A DNA stretch of 64,000 nucleotides from Halorussus litoreus (GTDB lineage: Archaea; Halobacteriota; Halobacteria; Halobacteriales; Haladaptataceae): contig NZ_QLVG01000002.1 of the NCBI RefSeq assembly GCF_003382685.1, positions 1 through 64,000 on the forward strand. Direction: 5' to 3'. This document shows, piece after piece, positions 42,497 to 50,911 of this stretch. The position numbers and the translations under genes are program-made. A model generated the notes under the pieces. That model worked only from the letters and a program-made list of their open reading frames with translations, was not told the origin of the DNA and did not search any database. How positions within the stretch are numbered: position 1 is the stretch's first letter; each line of letters opens with the position of its first letter.

Positions 42497-43768
42497 ATGA
42501 GTACGACAACTGAACTCCGCCAGGGGATCCGCGAACACCTCGGGCAGTTCTCGCTGCACGTCCTGCTCGTCTTCGCGACCGGCCTGACCATCGGCTCCGA
42601 ACGGACAGTCGTTCCCGTGCTGGGAGAGGACGTCCTCGGCGTCGAGTCGTTCCTCGTGATCGGCTCGTTCGTCGTCTCGTTCGGCGTTGTGAAGTCGATC
42701 CTCAATCTCTACGCCGGTAAGTGGGGCGAGAAGTACGGCCGCAAGCCCGTCCTAATCGCCGGATGGGCGACGGCGCTCCCGCTGCCGATCATCCTCATCT
42801 TCGCTCCGAGCTGGGGCTGGATCACGGTGGGGAACGTCCTGCTGGGGATTAACCAGGCGTTGACCTGGAGCATGGCGATTAACGCGAAGATCGACCTCGC
42901 GGGCCCCGACCAGCGCGGACTCGCGGTCGGCATCGACGAGGCGTTCGGCTACACTGGCGTCGCCGTCGGCGCCTGGATCACGGGTGTCATCGCCGGCCAG
43001 TGGAGTCTGCGGCCCGAGCCGTTCTACTTCCTCGCCGTAGTCGTCGTGCTGGCGTTCCTCATCTCCATCTTCTTGATCAAGGAGACCGTCCAGTACGCCC
43101 AAGCCGAGGGGGACGACGACCACCACGACGCGAATCTGCCGTTCGACGAGGTGCTGAAGCGCGCGACGTACGGCGACCGGACGCTGTTCGCGGCGGCGCA
43201 GGCCGGCCACATCGAGAACTTCGTCGACACGCTGTTTTGGATCGCCGTCCCGCTGTACCTGACGAGCGAGGGACTCGGTATCGCGGCGGTCGGGGTAGTC
43301 GTCGGCGTCCACAGCGCGATGTACTTCCTCCAGATCGCGACCGGCGGGCTCGCCGACCGCATTGGCCGTCGCCCGCCCGTTATCGCCGGGATGTTCCTTG
43401 CCGGCGGGGGCGTCCTCGGGATGGTGCTCGTTGATGGCTACCTCCCGTGGGCCGTCTTGGCTGGCGTCTCCGGGCTCGGCATGGCACTGCTGTACCCGAA
43501 CCTGATGACGGTTCCGAGCGACGCGGCCCACCCGACGTGGCGCTCGGCGGGGATGGGCGTCTACCGGATGTGGCGTGACTCCGGCTACGCTGTCGGCGCG
43601 GTCCTGATCGGACTCTCGATGGAGTTCGCGAACGCCGAAGTCGCGTTCTACCTGACCGCTGGTCTGATGTTCGCGTCAGGTGCAGTGGTGTACGTCTGGA
43701 TGGAGGAGACCCATCCCGAGTTCGGTACTCACAAGCCGCCCCGCGCCTGCGAGGGCCGGAAGGGGTAG
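42497..43768 (+). CDS. MFS transporter
   Basis: 423 residues, 12 spans. The inter-helix 2-3 motif is GKWGEKYGRKPVLIAG, repeated in the second half as GGLADRIGRRPPVIAG. Operon with a rhodanese/MBL protein suggests export of a product such as sulfite, or uptake of a sulfur compound; the family covers many substrates. The C-terminal tail is cytoplasmic and short. Confidence 0.9.
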   Translation: MSTTTELRQGIREHLGQFSLHVLLVFATGLTIGSERTVVPVLGEDVLGVESFLVIGSFVVSFGVVKSILNLYAGKWGEKYGRKPVLIAGWATALPLPIILIFAPSWGWITVGNVLLGINQALTWSMAINAKIDLAGPDQRGLAVGIDEAFGYTGVAVGAWITGVIAGQWSLRPEPFYFLAVVVVLAFLISIFLIKETVQYAQAEGDDDHHDANLPFDEVLKRATYGDRTLFAAAQAGHIENFVDTLFWIAVPLYLTSEGLGIAAVGVVVGVHSAMYFLQIATGGLADRIGRRPPVIAGMFLAGGGVLGMVLVDGYLPWAVLAGVSGLGMALLYPNLMTVPSDAAHPTWRSAGMGVYRMWRDSGYAVGAVLIGLSMEFANAEVAFYLTAGLMFASGAVVYVWMEETHPEFGTHKPPRACEGRKG

Positions 43769-43883
43769 CGTCACTGAAGATTGAATGTTCCGTGGGGCCC
43801 CGTCTCGTGGAGCCCCCACGCGACCTGAGAGCTGGCAGGGGTTGCCGACGCCCAACGATATCGAAGCCCTGCTGTTGTCTCTC

Positions 43884-44729
43884 TCAGACTGCCCGAGGTG
43901 GCGGGACGAGAAAGACGTTTCCCGTTGCCTGTGCGACGATCTCCTCCGAAACGCTCCCCAACAGCAGCCGTCGGATACGGCTTCTCCCTTTCGACCCGAC
44001 AAGGATCATCGACGGTGTTACCTCAGATTCGACAGCGAGGATTTCGTTGGCAGGATCGCCGTGTCGGACCTTGACCTGTGTCTCGATGCCCCAGTTTTCC
44101 AGCGTGCTCGCATGCTCGGCCAACTGCTCCTGTGGGCTGGCATCGGCGTCGACATCCTTGTCTTTCGGCGACCGAACGTGAACGAGCGTCACCTCCTCGG
44201 TCGCGTGACGGAGGTACGAGAAGGCGTCGAACGCTCGGTTGGCGTTTTCAGAGAAGTCCGTCGCGAAGAGAACACGCTGAAAGAGGTGTTCCCGGAGAAC
44301 CTCGGGGTCGTCGGTCCCCCGCTCGACGCGGTTGACCAACAACGGAACGACAGTCGTCCGCGCGAGGTTGCGGGCCGTCGAGCCGATGATCCGGTTCTCT
44401 AACGGGCTTTGTCCCCGTGAGCTGACGACCGATAGATCGGCGTGGACGGTCTCAGCGATGCCGTTAATACGTCGATAGGGGGTCCCACGGACGACGTGAG
44501 TCTCGACGTCGAATCCGGCGGCCTCGATCACTGTCCGATACTGGTCGAGCGCTCGTCGACGTTGCTCCTCGAAATTCATGCCGGGCATCCCGGAGTGGAC
44601 GTTCGCCGGAACGACTGTCACGAGGTGGATTGTATCGACGCCGATACGGCCCAAGCACTCGAGGCAGGTTTCGTTCTCTATTGCGGCCTCACTTGCAGCC
44701 GACAGGTCGGTCGCGCACAGGGCCCTCAT
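43884..44729 (-). CDS. Tandem universal stress protein
   Basis: 281 residues from ATG 44729, two UspA domains. The second has the nucleotide-binding GSKGRSRIRRLLLGSVSEEI; the first has SSRGQSPLENRIIGSTARNL, a weaker version. Upstream in-frame sequence to 45047 is not protein-like. Stress adaptor beside the sulfur genes; partner unknown. Confidence 0.9.
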   Translation of the reverse strand: MRALCATDLSAASEAAIENETCLECLGRIGVDTIHLVTVVPANVHSGMPGMNFEEQRRRALDQYRTVIEAAGFDVETHVVRGTPYRRINGIAETVHADLSVVSSRGQSPLENRIIGSTARNLARTTVVPLLVNRVERGTDDPEVLREHLFQRVLFATDFSENANRAFDAFSYLRHATEEVTLVHVRSPKDKDVDADASPQEQLAEHASTLENWGIETQVKVRHGDPANEILAVESEVTPSMILVGSKGRSRIRRLLLGSVSEEIVAQATGNVFLVPPPRAV

Positions 44730-44883
44730 AGCGACCCTTTTGTCGAGTGTCCACAACATGGTTTTGTTCGATTTCGTAGGAATAGTCGACAACGGCATCT
44801 CCGCTGAGCAGTTTCGTGAGCGGCCAGCGTCCATATGTTTCCTATAAGTTATCGATACTCTGAGCGAGGTTACCAGAATATAA

Positions 44884-44904
44884 TATTGTACAGCAATCCC
44901 AAAA
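44884..44904 (+). promoter_or_regulatory. Sulfur-island operator TATTG-N11-CAAAA
   Basis: TATTG TACAGCAATCC CAAAA, followed at once by a CCGTTATAGG promoter box serving 44992-46204. Confidence 0.7.
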
Positions 44905-44991
44905 CCGTTATAGGCACGAGGCGGGTAGGGCCTACTGAGCAGAAATGTGCAACCAGCGAATTTCCGTGTTCGAAACTCAGAGGGAGAACCG

Positions 44992-45156
44992 ATGGCAGGA
45001 TTAGAGATTCCCACATGGGATCCGGAGACAGCCTTGCTTATCGGCACGATACTACTGGAAGCGATCGTGCTCTACGTGGGCTACGGCGGCCTCGAACGGC
45101 TCTTCGGACCGTATCTAATGAAGGTCCTCGTCGGGGGTGACGTGGATGCTCGATAG
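44992..45156 (+). CDS. 54-residue membrane protein upstream of the TauE exporter
   Basis: One hydrophobic span (ALLIGTILLEAIVLYVGYGG) and a short tail. AGGGAG precedes ATG 44992. The gene overlaps the exporter start by 11 bases, so the two are coupled. Similar one-span proteins accompany haloarchaeal TauE genes and may be an accessory subunit (DUF7512-like, from memory). Confidence 0.7.
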   Translation: MAGLEIPTWDPETALLIGTILLEAIVLYVGYGGLERLFGPYLMKVLVGGDVDAR

Positions 45157-46204
45157 TCTCCTCGACGGCCTCGGGATCTTGGGAACCAGCCCTGAGATGC
45201 TGGCGCTATTCGTCGGCTTCGGTCTCGTTGTCGGGGTCCTGTTCGGCTTCTTCGGCATGGGCGGGTCGTTCCTCGTCACTCCGGCCCTGCTGATGCTGGA
45301 CTACGAACCGTCGGTCGCCGTCGGGAGCGGGATGGCGTTCGTGTTCGGGACAGCCGTCATCGCGACCCTGAAACACCACGACCTCGGGCAGGTCGACTAC
45401 AAACTCGGCGCGATCATGATCACCGGGACGACAATCGGAATCGAGGCCGGGCGCGCCAGCGTCTACTACCTCGAGTCACTGGGACTCGCAGGCGGTATCA
45501 TCAGCGTCGCCTACGTGGTCCTGCTCGGAGGTGTCGGCGCGATGGTAACCCGTGACGCCCTCAACAGCGACGGCGGCGGTGGAATCGACCACGAGGCGGC
45601 CGACCAGGACCTCAGTGAGTACGAGATTCCCGAAATCGCTAAAACCATCCAACGGACCGTTCGGATACCACCGATGGTGACGCTCCGCGGCGACGTCCGT
45701 GTCTCCGTGTGGGTAATCACGGCCGTCGCCTTCGCGACTGGTCTTCTGTCCGGCTTCCTCGGCGTCGGTGGCGGGTTCATCCGGATGCCGGCGATGATCT
45801 ACGCCATCGGCGTCCCGGTACCCGTCGCCGTCGGGACCGACCTCTTCGAGATCGTCTTCTCCGGCGGTCTCGGAAGTTACCTCTACGGACAGGGCGGCGG
45901 CGTGAATCTCGGTATCGTCGCCCCGCTGTTGTTCGGGAGCGCACTCGGTGCGCGTATCGGCTCTGCTGCGACCGCCGTCGTCGACGCTGACGGCATCAAA
46001 ATCTACTTCGGCGGGATGCTCCTGATCGGTGCCATCGCCGTGGGTATCGGCGAAATCGGCTCCTACGTCGGAAGCCCGACGCTTGAGCTGCTCGGGCTGG
46101 TACTGGTTATCGGCGCGGCAGTCGTCGTCTCCTTCGCGATTCTATACACGACGATTTCGTCGCTCCGGCAGAAGCGTCAACAGGGAACCACGGTTACCGA
46201 CTAA
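45146..46204 (+). CDS. TauE/SafE-family sulfite/sulfonate exporter
   Basis: 352 residues, about eight spans in two repeats: GFFGMGGSFLVTPALLM and GFLGVGGGFIRMPAMIY are the paired TauE/SafE signatures. Family members export sulfite or sulfoacetate. Sulfite is the expected product of the three dioxygenase-like proteins here, so this is its likely exit. Start ATG 45146 with GGGGGTGA 5 bases upstream; GTG 45137 is an alternative. Confidence 0.9.
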   Translation: MLDSLLDGLGILGTSPEMLALFVGFGLVVGVLFGFFGMGGSFLVTPALLMLDYEPSVAVGSGMAFVFGTAVIATLKHHDLGQVDYKLGAIMITGTTIGIEAGRASVYYLESLGLAGGIISVAYVVLLGGVGAMVTRDALNSDGGGGIDHEAADQDLSEYEIPEIAKTIQRTVRIPPMVTLRGDVRVSVWVITAVAFATGLLSGFLGVGGGFIRMPAMIYAIGVPVPVAVGTDLFEIVFSGGLGSYLYGQGGGVNLGIVAPLLFGSALGARIGSAATAVVDADGIKIYFGGMLLIGAIAVGIGEIGSYVGSPTLELLGLVLVIGAAVVVSFAILYTTISSLRQKRQQGTTVTD

Positions 46205-46205
46205 T

Positions 46206-46216
46206 CTGTTTTTCCG
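46206..46216 (+). terminator. T-rich terminator candidate after the exporter
   Basis: TCTGTTTTT immediately after the TauE stop. Archaeal transcription ends at T-tracts; the only support is the position. Confidence 0.4.
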
Positions 46217-46325
46217 CCAACCCGCTACCCGGTCGGGTTAATTGATTGTTTACTCCCTGGATCTCCCCAGAGTGACAAGTAGCTGTTCACGCCTTTTCCT
46301 GTTTCCCTCTCTTGGTTCACCGCGA

Positions 46326-46346
46326 AATTGTGCGAACTGTGCAAAA
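46326..46346 (+). promoter_or_regulatory. Sulfur-island operator AATTG-N11-CAAAA
   Basis: AATTG TGCGAACTGTG CAAAA, just upstream of the CTTTTAATGG box of the HTH gene 46386; suggests autoregulation. Confidence 0.65.
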
Positions 46347-46385
46347 GTCTTTTAATGGGCTAGGACCTACGTAGTATTGATAACA

Positions 46386-46790
46386 ATGCCAGATTCGATG
46401 TCTGAACAGCTCCGTAGGGACATGGAGTGCGAGGGGCTGCTGGAGTGTTTCCACGGTCTCAAAGAACTCGATAAGGAGTGCTTCCAAGCGCTCGTCGAGG
46501 CCGAAGAACCGCTGACCGTGGACGAGATCGCCGATGCAGTCGACCGTGAGCGCTCGACGGCCTACCGGGCCGTCCAGCGCCTGCTCCAGACCGGTTTCAT
46601 CGAGAAGAACCAGATCAACTACGACCAGGGTGGCTACTACCACGTCTACTCGCCGACGGACCCCGCGAAGATCGCCGACGACATGCAGCGGCTGCTCAAC
46701 GACTGGTACGCGAAGATGGGCCAGCTCATCCAGGAGTTCGAGACCAAGTACGAACAGACCGAGGCTGCGGCCCCGGCCGCCGAAAGCTAA
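46386..46790 (+). CDS. HTH regulator with Cys-X5-Cys pair (paralogue 2)
   Basis: 134 residues from ATG 46386. Same build as 25408-25827: C15 and C21 (DMECEGLLECFHGL), winged helix TVDEIADAVDRERSTAYRAV, then QRLLQTGFIEKNQINYDQGG, and a C-terminal dimer helix (IADDMQRLLNDWYAKMGQLI). A further C32 lies in the first helix region. The strict conservation of the Cys pair in two otherwise diverged copies is the reason to see it as a thiol or persulfide sensor. Confidence 0.85.
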   Translation: MPDSMSEQLRRDMECEGLLECFHGLKELDKECFQALVEAEEPLTVDEIADAVDRERSTAYRAVQRLLQTGFIEKNQINYDQGGYYHVYSPTDPAKIADDMQRLLNDWYAKMGQLIQEFETKYEQTEAAAPAAES

Positions 46791-46900
46791 CGCTTCCTTC
46801 TTCTCTTTCCCTAGAGTTCTAGTACTCGCCTCGGGAAGCAGATTCTTGCGTGTTACAACGTTACCACCACTCTTTCCTGCCGACAATCTATATTGGGTAG

Positions 46901-46921
46901 TATTGTACATATTATCCAAAA
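46901..46921 (+). promoter_or_regulatory. Sulfur-island operator TATTG-N11-CAAAA
   Basis: TATTG TACATATTATC CAAAA, next to the CCTTAATTAG box of the trx-trxB operon. Eleven-base spacing as in the other copies. Confidence 0.75.
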
Positions 46922-46954
46922 CCCTTAATTAGCGCTGGTGCATACGTACTGGTG

Positions 46955-47314
46955 ATGGCAACTGATACTGCATCCGACGCTGGCACCGCGTCCACGACCG
47001 AACCGCTGTACGTCGACGGGCAGTCCCAGCTCGACGACGTCATCGCAGAGAACGATGTCGTCCTCACGGACTTCTACGCCGACTGGTGTGGGCCGTGCCA
47101 GATGCTCGAACCGACTGTCGAGACGCTCGCCGCCGAGACCGACGCGACTGTGGCGAAAGTCGACGTCGACGCCAACCAGCAACTCGCCTCCGCGTACGGC
47201 GTCCGGGGGGTTCCCACCCTCGTCCTGTTCGCTGACGGTGAACAGGTCGAGGAAATTGTCGGTCTCCAGGGCGAAGACCAGCTCCGAACGCTCATCGAGA
47301 CCTACACCGAGTAA
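46955..47314 (+). CDS. trxA: Thioredoxin
   Basis: 119 residues from ATG 46955. WCGPC at 44-48, cis-Pro in GVPTLVLF. Close paralogue of 25910-26323 across the whole domain, including FYADWCGPCQMLEP and DANQQLA, without the N-terminal extension. The stop (TAA) directly abuts the ATG of thioredoxin reductase, so the two form a classical reductase-substrate operon. Confidence 0.95.
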   Translation: MATDTASDAGTASTTEPLYVDGQSQLDDVIAENDVVLTDFYADWCGPCQMLEPTVETLAAETDATVAKVDVDANQQLASAYGVRGVPTLVLFADGEQVEEIVGLQGEDQLRTLIETYTE

Positions 47315-48340
47315 ATGACTCAGGATATCCACGACCTCGTCATCGCCGGGTCGGGAATTGCCGGCCTCTCGGCTGCGGTTTACGCTGCGCGGGCCGACCT
47401 CGACCCCCTCATTCTCGAGGGCGACGAGCCGGGCGGCCAGCTCACGCTGACGACCGATGTCGAGAACTATCTCGGCTTCCCCGACGGCGTCGGCGGCATG
47501 GAGCTCGTCCAGCGCGGCAAAGAACAGGCCGAGCAGTTCGGCGCCCAGTTCGAACACGGTCGCATCGAGGATGCGGACCTGGACGGCCAGCCGCTGGAGC
47601 TATCGCTGTCGACCGGCGACACGATCTACACGCGATCGCTGATCGTCGCGACCGGTGCGAGCGCGCGCTGGGTCGGTGCCGAGAACGAGGACGAACTGAT
47701 GGGGGCCGGGCTGTCGACGTGTGCGACCTGTGACGGTGCGTTCCACCGCGGCGACGACGTCCTCGTCGTCGGCGGCGGCGACAGCGCCATGGAGGAGGCG
47801 CTGTTCCTCGCGAAGTTCGCCGACTCCGTGACGGTCGTCCACCGGCGTGAGGAGCTGCGGGCCTCAGAGATCATGGCCGACCGTGCTCGCGAGCACGAGG
47901 ACGTTCAGTTCCGCTGGAACACGGAGCTCGAAGCTATCCACGGCTCCCAAGCGGAGGGTGTTACCGGCGCGACGCTAGTCTCCCATCCCGACGGATACCC
48001 CCGGGAGAAGGCCGAGTCCGGTGTCGACGTCGAACGAGAGACGGTCGACGTGGGCGGCGTGTTCTATGCTGTCGGTCACACGCCGAACACGCAGTTCCTC
48101 GAGGGGACCGGCGTCGAACGGGACGAGAACGGCTACATCTTCACTCAGACCGACGACGCTGGGCGGCCCACAGCTCAGACGGCCGTCGATGGCGTGTTCG
48201 CTGCTGGCGACGTTGCTGACCCCCGCTACCGACAGGCGATCACGTCTGCGGGAACCGGGAGCATGGCTGCCCTCGACGCCGAGGAGTTCCTTGAGACACT
48301 TCAAGACGCAGACGAATCGACGGTAACCGCGACCGCGTAA
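47315..48340 (+). CDS. trxB: Thioredoxin reductase
   Basis: 341 residues. FAD site AGSGIAGLSAAVYAARA, redox pair CATC (C136, C139), NAD(P) site VLVVGGGDSAMEEALFLA, and C-terminal VFAAGDVADPRYRQAITSAG. HRREELRAS after the second Rossmann motif is the usual NADPH-type contact. It regenerates the thioredoxins of the island. Confidence 0.95.
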   Translation: MTQDIHDLVIAGSGIAGLSAAVYAARADLDPLILEGDEPGGQLTLTTDVENYLGFPDGVGGMELVQRGKEQAEQFGAQFEHGRIEDADLDGQPLELSLSTGDTIYTRSLIVATGASARWVGAENEDELMGAGLSTCATCDGAFHRGDDVLVVGGGDSAMEEALFLAKFADSVTVVHRREELRASEIMADRAREHEDVQFRWNTELEAIHGSQAEGVTGATLVSHPDGYPREKAESGVDVERETVDVGGVFYAVGHTPNTQFLEGTGVERDENGYIFTQTDDAGRPTAQTAVDGVFAAGDVADPRYRQAITSAGTGSMAALDAEEFLETLQDADESTVTATA

Positions 48341-48355
48341 CCACCTGAGAAATCC

Positions 48356-48688
48356 ATGAGTACTCCTACATTCAGGTCTGCCGTGGCTCACGGCGTTTCT
48401 GCAGCTGCGCTTATAGTACCCTTCTCGAGTATTGCGACCGCCCAGCACGGCGGCGGTTCCGGTGGGATGGGTGGGATGGGCGGCTTCACCTGGTGGCCAC
48501 TCGTCTGGTCGGTCGTCCTGCTAAGTGTGCTTCTCATTGTCGGCTATGGAGTTTACACACACGGGCGTACCCCGGCTAATGAGCGAACTCACACGGATAC
48601 TGCACTGTCGACGCTACGTTCCCGGTACGCTCGTGGAGAGCTCTCCGAGGAGGAATTCGAAGAGCGTCGTCGCCGACTTGAGGAGTAA
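48356..48688 (+). CDS. SHOCT-domain membrane protein
   Basis: 110 residues: an N-terminal hydrophobic segment ending ATAQ (possible signal), a Gly/Met-rich linker (GGGSGGMGGMGG), one firm span (WPLVWSVVLLSVLLIVGYGV), and a C-terminal SHOCT motif (LSTLRSRYARGELSEEEFEE). SHOCT segments are short oligomerisation or partner-binding tails. Last gene of the trx-trxB region; role unclear. Confidence 0.8.
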   Translation: MSTPTFRSAVAHGVSAAALIVPFSSIATAQHGGGSGGMGGMGGFTWWPLVWSVVLLSVLLIVGYGVYTHGRTPANERTHTDTALSTLRSRYARGELSEEEFEERRRRLEE

Positions 48689-48809
48689 TTTGCGGACAAC
48701 CGTCCGACCAGATCCGTCTCTTGTGATGACTACTGTTCCTGATTCGAATGACGCGATGAGTAGCCTTCGACGAGTTCTTCTAGCGTTCGACTGCTACACC
48801 TCAAACGGT

Positions 48810-49065
48810 CACGAACCCCCTCCGAATCGCCCGACTCCCACGCGGCGGGTAGAACGTTGACTCACTGGTGTCGAGCCCGCAAAAGCGCACGACGACGTTG
48901 CAAGACTGCCTCTGCCTCGGCGTCGCGTTCGACCGCTCAGTGTCATCGCCAACGCCGAAGTAAAGCTGGGCGTGCGTGTTTTCGTGGATCCGCGTCCGCG
49001 CAAGGTTGGCACCGTTCTTACAATCACGAACCTCGACGAGCGGTTGGACGCCGAGTTAGCGGCTC
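48810..49065 (-). pseudogene. Degenerate fragment of the ArdC-like gene
   Basis: The DNA follows 51280-51510 closely (for example CCGACTCCCACG, GTGTCGAGCCCGCA and a GACGAGCGG block) but carries frameshifts, so only shadows of the HEYAH-region protein remain. It corresponds to the C-terminal third of the ArdC-like protein at 51212-52135. Its place at the right-hand end of the sulfur island hints at recombination during island insertion. Confidence 0.6.
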
Positions 49066-49091
49066 GATGCCGGGAGCACAGTTCCAGGGTG

Positions 49092-49352
49092 CTACTGGTA
49101 GTGCTGTTCGAGGTGGTTGACGATGTCGTCGCTACCGTACACCGTAACAGCGTGGTCGATGTCTACGAGATACGGAATTTGGTCGTTTCCGCCGGCCACC
49201 AGCTCGTCGTGTGTGAGTTCGTTGGTCACGTCGCCACCTTGGTCTCCAGGGAGCCGCGGGTTGTGAATGACGTACGAGACGCCGAGCTCGGAGAGCTTCT
49301 CGCGGACCTTGCCGGAGTGCGGACAGCCTTCGGACTGGTAGAGTTCGAGCAT
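49092..49352 (-). CDS. Glutaredoxin-like protein
   Basis: 86 residues, thioredoxin-fold. Active site CPHS at C10 (a single Cys), then IPYLVDIDHAVTVYGSDDIV, the GST-N/glutaredoxin pattern with cis-Pro. Single-Cys glutaredoxins handle mixed disulfides with small thiols. It fits the thiol theme of the island. Confidence 0.85.
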   Translation of the reverse strand: MLELYQSEGCPHSGKVREKLSELGVSYVIHNPRLPGDQGGDVTNELTHDELVAGGNDQIPYLVDIDHAVTVYGSDDIVNHLEQHYQ

Positions 49353-49762
49353 CGTTGAGAGTATGGTGGCGACCGCGCTAAAAATTGGCTCTCGACGTGG
49401 CTACTCCAGCGCGAGTTCAGCAACTGCGGCGTCCCGTTTCAGGACGACAGCGGTCGCGACGATACTGGTCGACGTCATCGTCGAATATATCGCGGAACAC
49501 TCGCCCGCTGACGAGGAGGTGATGGGACTGATCGGGAGCGCGGGCGACGATGGTCGGGCCCAGAACACGCCCGTAAACGCGCTGTATCCGTTCATCCAGC
49601 GCAGTGGTGACTACACGGCCGGCGAGGCGTACCGCGAGGCGGCCACGATTCCGCGCAAGAACACTTTCCCCGAAGGAGGGCGTAATCGAACGCGCTAGGC
49701 AGTGACAGCGTACGGGGGAGAGGTGACAAGCGGAAACCCAGACACGACACAGGTCAGAAATA
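49353..49762. other. Unresolved stretch, probably gene debris
   Basis: Open frames exist on both strands (plus 49363-49698; minus 49401-49595), and parts show G/C-rich third positions, but none has a convincing start, motif or full-length look. Possibly old coding sequence that has decayed. I could not assign it. Confidence 0.3.
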
Positions 49763-50911
49763 ATGGTCAAAACTATCACTGCGGAACAACTCGCGGAGAA
49801 GACCGACGCGAACGAACGGTTCACACTCGTCGACACACGCCCTGAAGACAGCTTCGAGGCCTGGCACGTGCCCGACGCAGAGAACGTCCCCTACGACCCG
49901 GCCGACGGACTGAGTGAAGACCCACTGAACGGGGAAAACGAACTGGACGCCAGCCAGCCGGTCGTCGCCATCTGTGGCAAGGGCCTGACGTCGACGGCGT
50001 TCGCGTTCGAACTCGAAGAGTACGGCTACGACGACGTCTCCGCGGTCACTGGCGGCATGGAGGCGTGGAGCAAACTCTACGAGACCGTCCCCATCGAGAC
50101 AGTTAGTGACGACCTCGTCGTTCGACAGGTCCAGCGACGAGCGAAGGGCTGTCTCGGCTACGTCGTCGGCTCGAAGGAGGCGGAGGAGGCTGTCGTGGTC
50201 GATGCGAGCCGACAAACTGACCAGTTCAAAGTCGCCGCTCAGGACGCCGGACTCTCCATAACTCGTGTACTCGATACGCACGTCCACGCCGACCACATTT
50301 CTGGCAGCCCGGTACTCGCCGACAAGATCGGCCTGCCTTACCACCTCGGCGACACAGCCAGCGAGCGTGGCGTCCAGTACGAATACGAACCACTATCGGA
50401 TGGAGAGACCATTGAGGTCGGGGAGGTCGAAATCGAGGCATTACACACGCCCGGGCACACCTCGGAGATGCTGAACTACCTCGTTGACGGCGAACTCCTG
50501 TTGACGGGCGACACGCTGTTCGTCGACTCCGTTGGACGGACCGAACTCCAGTTTGGTGAGGACGACGCCTCGCGTGGAGCGGAACTGCTGTACGACTCGC
50601 TCCACGAGACGATCCTCGAACTTCCAGACGACACGACGATCCTGCCGGGTCACCTCACCGTCATGAGCGACGGCCGATACGAGAACGGCTCACCAGGCGA
50701 TCCCCTCAAGGCCCGACTCGGGGACCTCCGTAACGAACTCGGCTTTCTCGGGCTGGACCGCGACGCGTTCGTTGAGCGTCTGACCGAGGACGTCCCGGAG
50801 AAACCCCCGAACTACGAGGCAGTCATCGCCATCAACACGGGCAAAGACACTGTCGACAACGAGAGCGAGGCGACTGAACTCGAACTAGGACCGAATAACT
50901 GTGCCGCGTAA
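49763..50911 (+). CDS. Rhodanese/metallo-beta-lactamase fusion, paralogue 3
   Basis: 382 residues. Rhodanese Cys C71 (AICGKGLTSTAF), metal site THVHADH (172-178), C-terminus LELGPNNCAA at the very end. It reads without the neighbours seen at the other two copies. The CGKG(L)TS loop differs from CAKGGAS and CAAGVVS, so donor preference may differ. Confidence 0.9.
   Translation: MVKTITAEQLAEKTDANERFTLVDTRPEDSFEAWHVPDAENVPYDPADGLSEDPLNGENELDASQPVVAICGKGLTSTAFAFELEEYGYDDVSAVTGGMEAWSKLYETVPIETVSDDLVVRQVQRRAKGCLGYVVGSKEAEEAVVVDASRQTDQFKVAAQDAGLSITRVLDTHVHADHISGSPVLADKIGLPYHLGDTASERGVQYEYEPLSDGETIEVGEVEIEALHTPGHTSEMLNYLVDGELLLTGDTLFVDSVGRTELQFGEDDASRGAELLYDSLHETILELPDDTTILPGHLTVMSDGRYENGSPGDPLKARLGDLRNELGFLGLDRDAFVERLTEDVPEKPPNYEAVIAINTGKDTVDNESEATELELGPNNCAA

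Noticed and set aside
44730-45047. Upstream extension of the universal stress protein
   Set aside because: It overlaps the divergent TauE promoter and operator and is not protein-like; the UspA fold starts at MRALCATDL.
49363-49698. A 111-residue plus-strand gene
   Set aside because: The first 35 residues are not protein-like and no start or motif supports it; recorded instead as unresolved debris.
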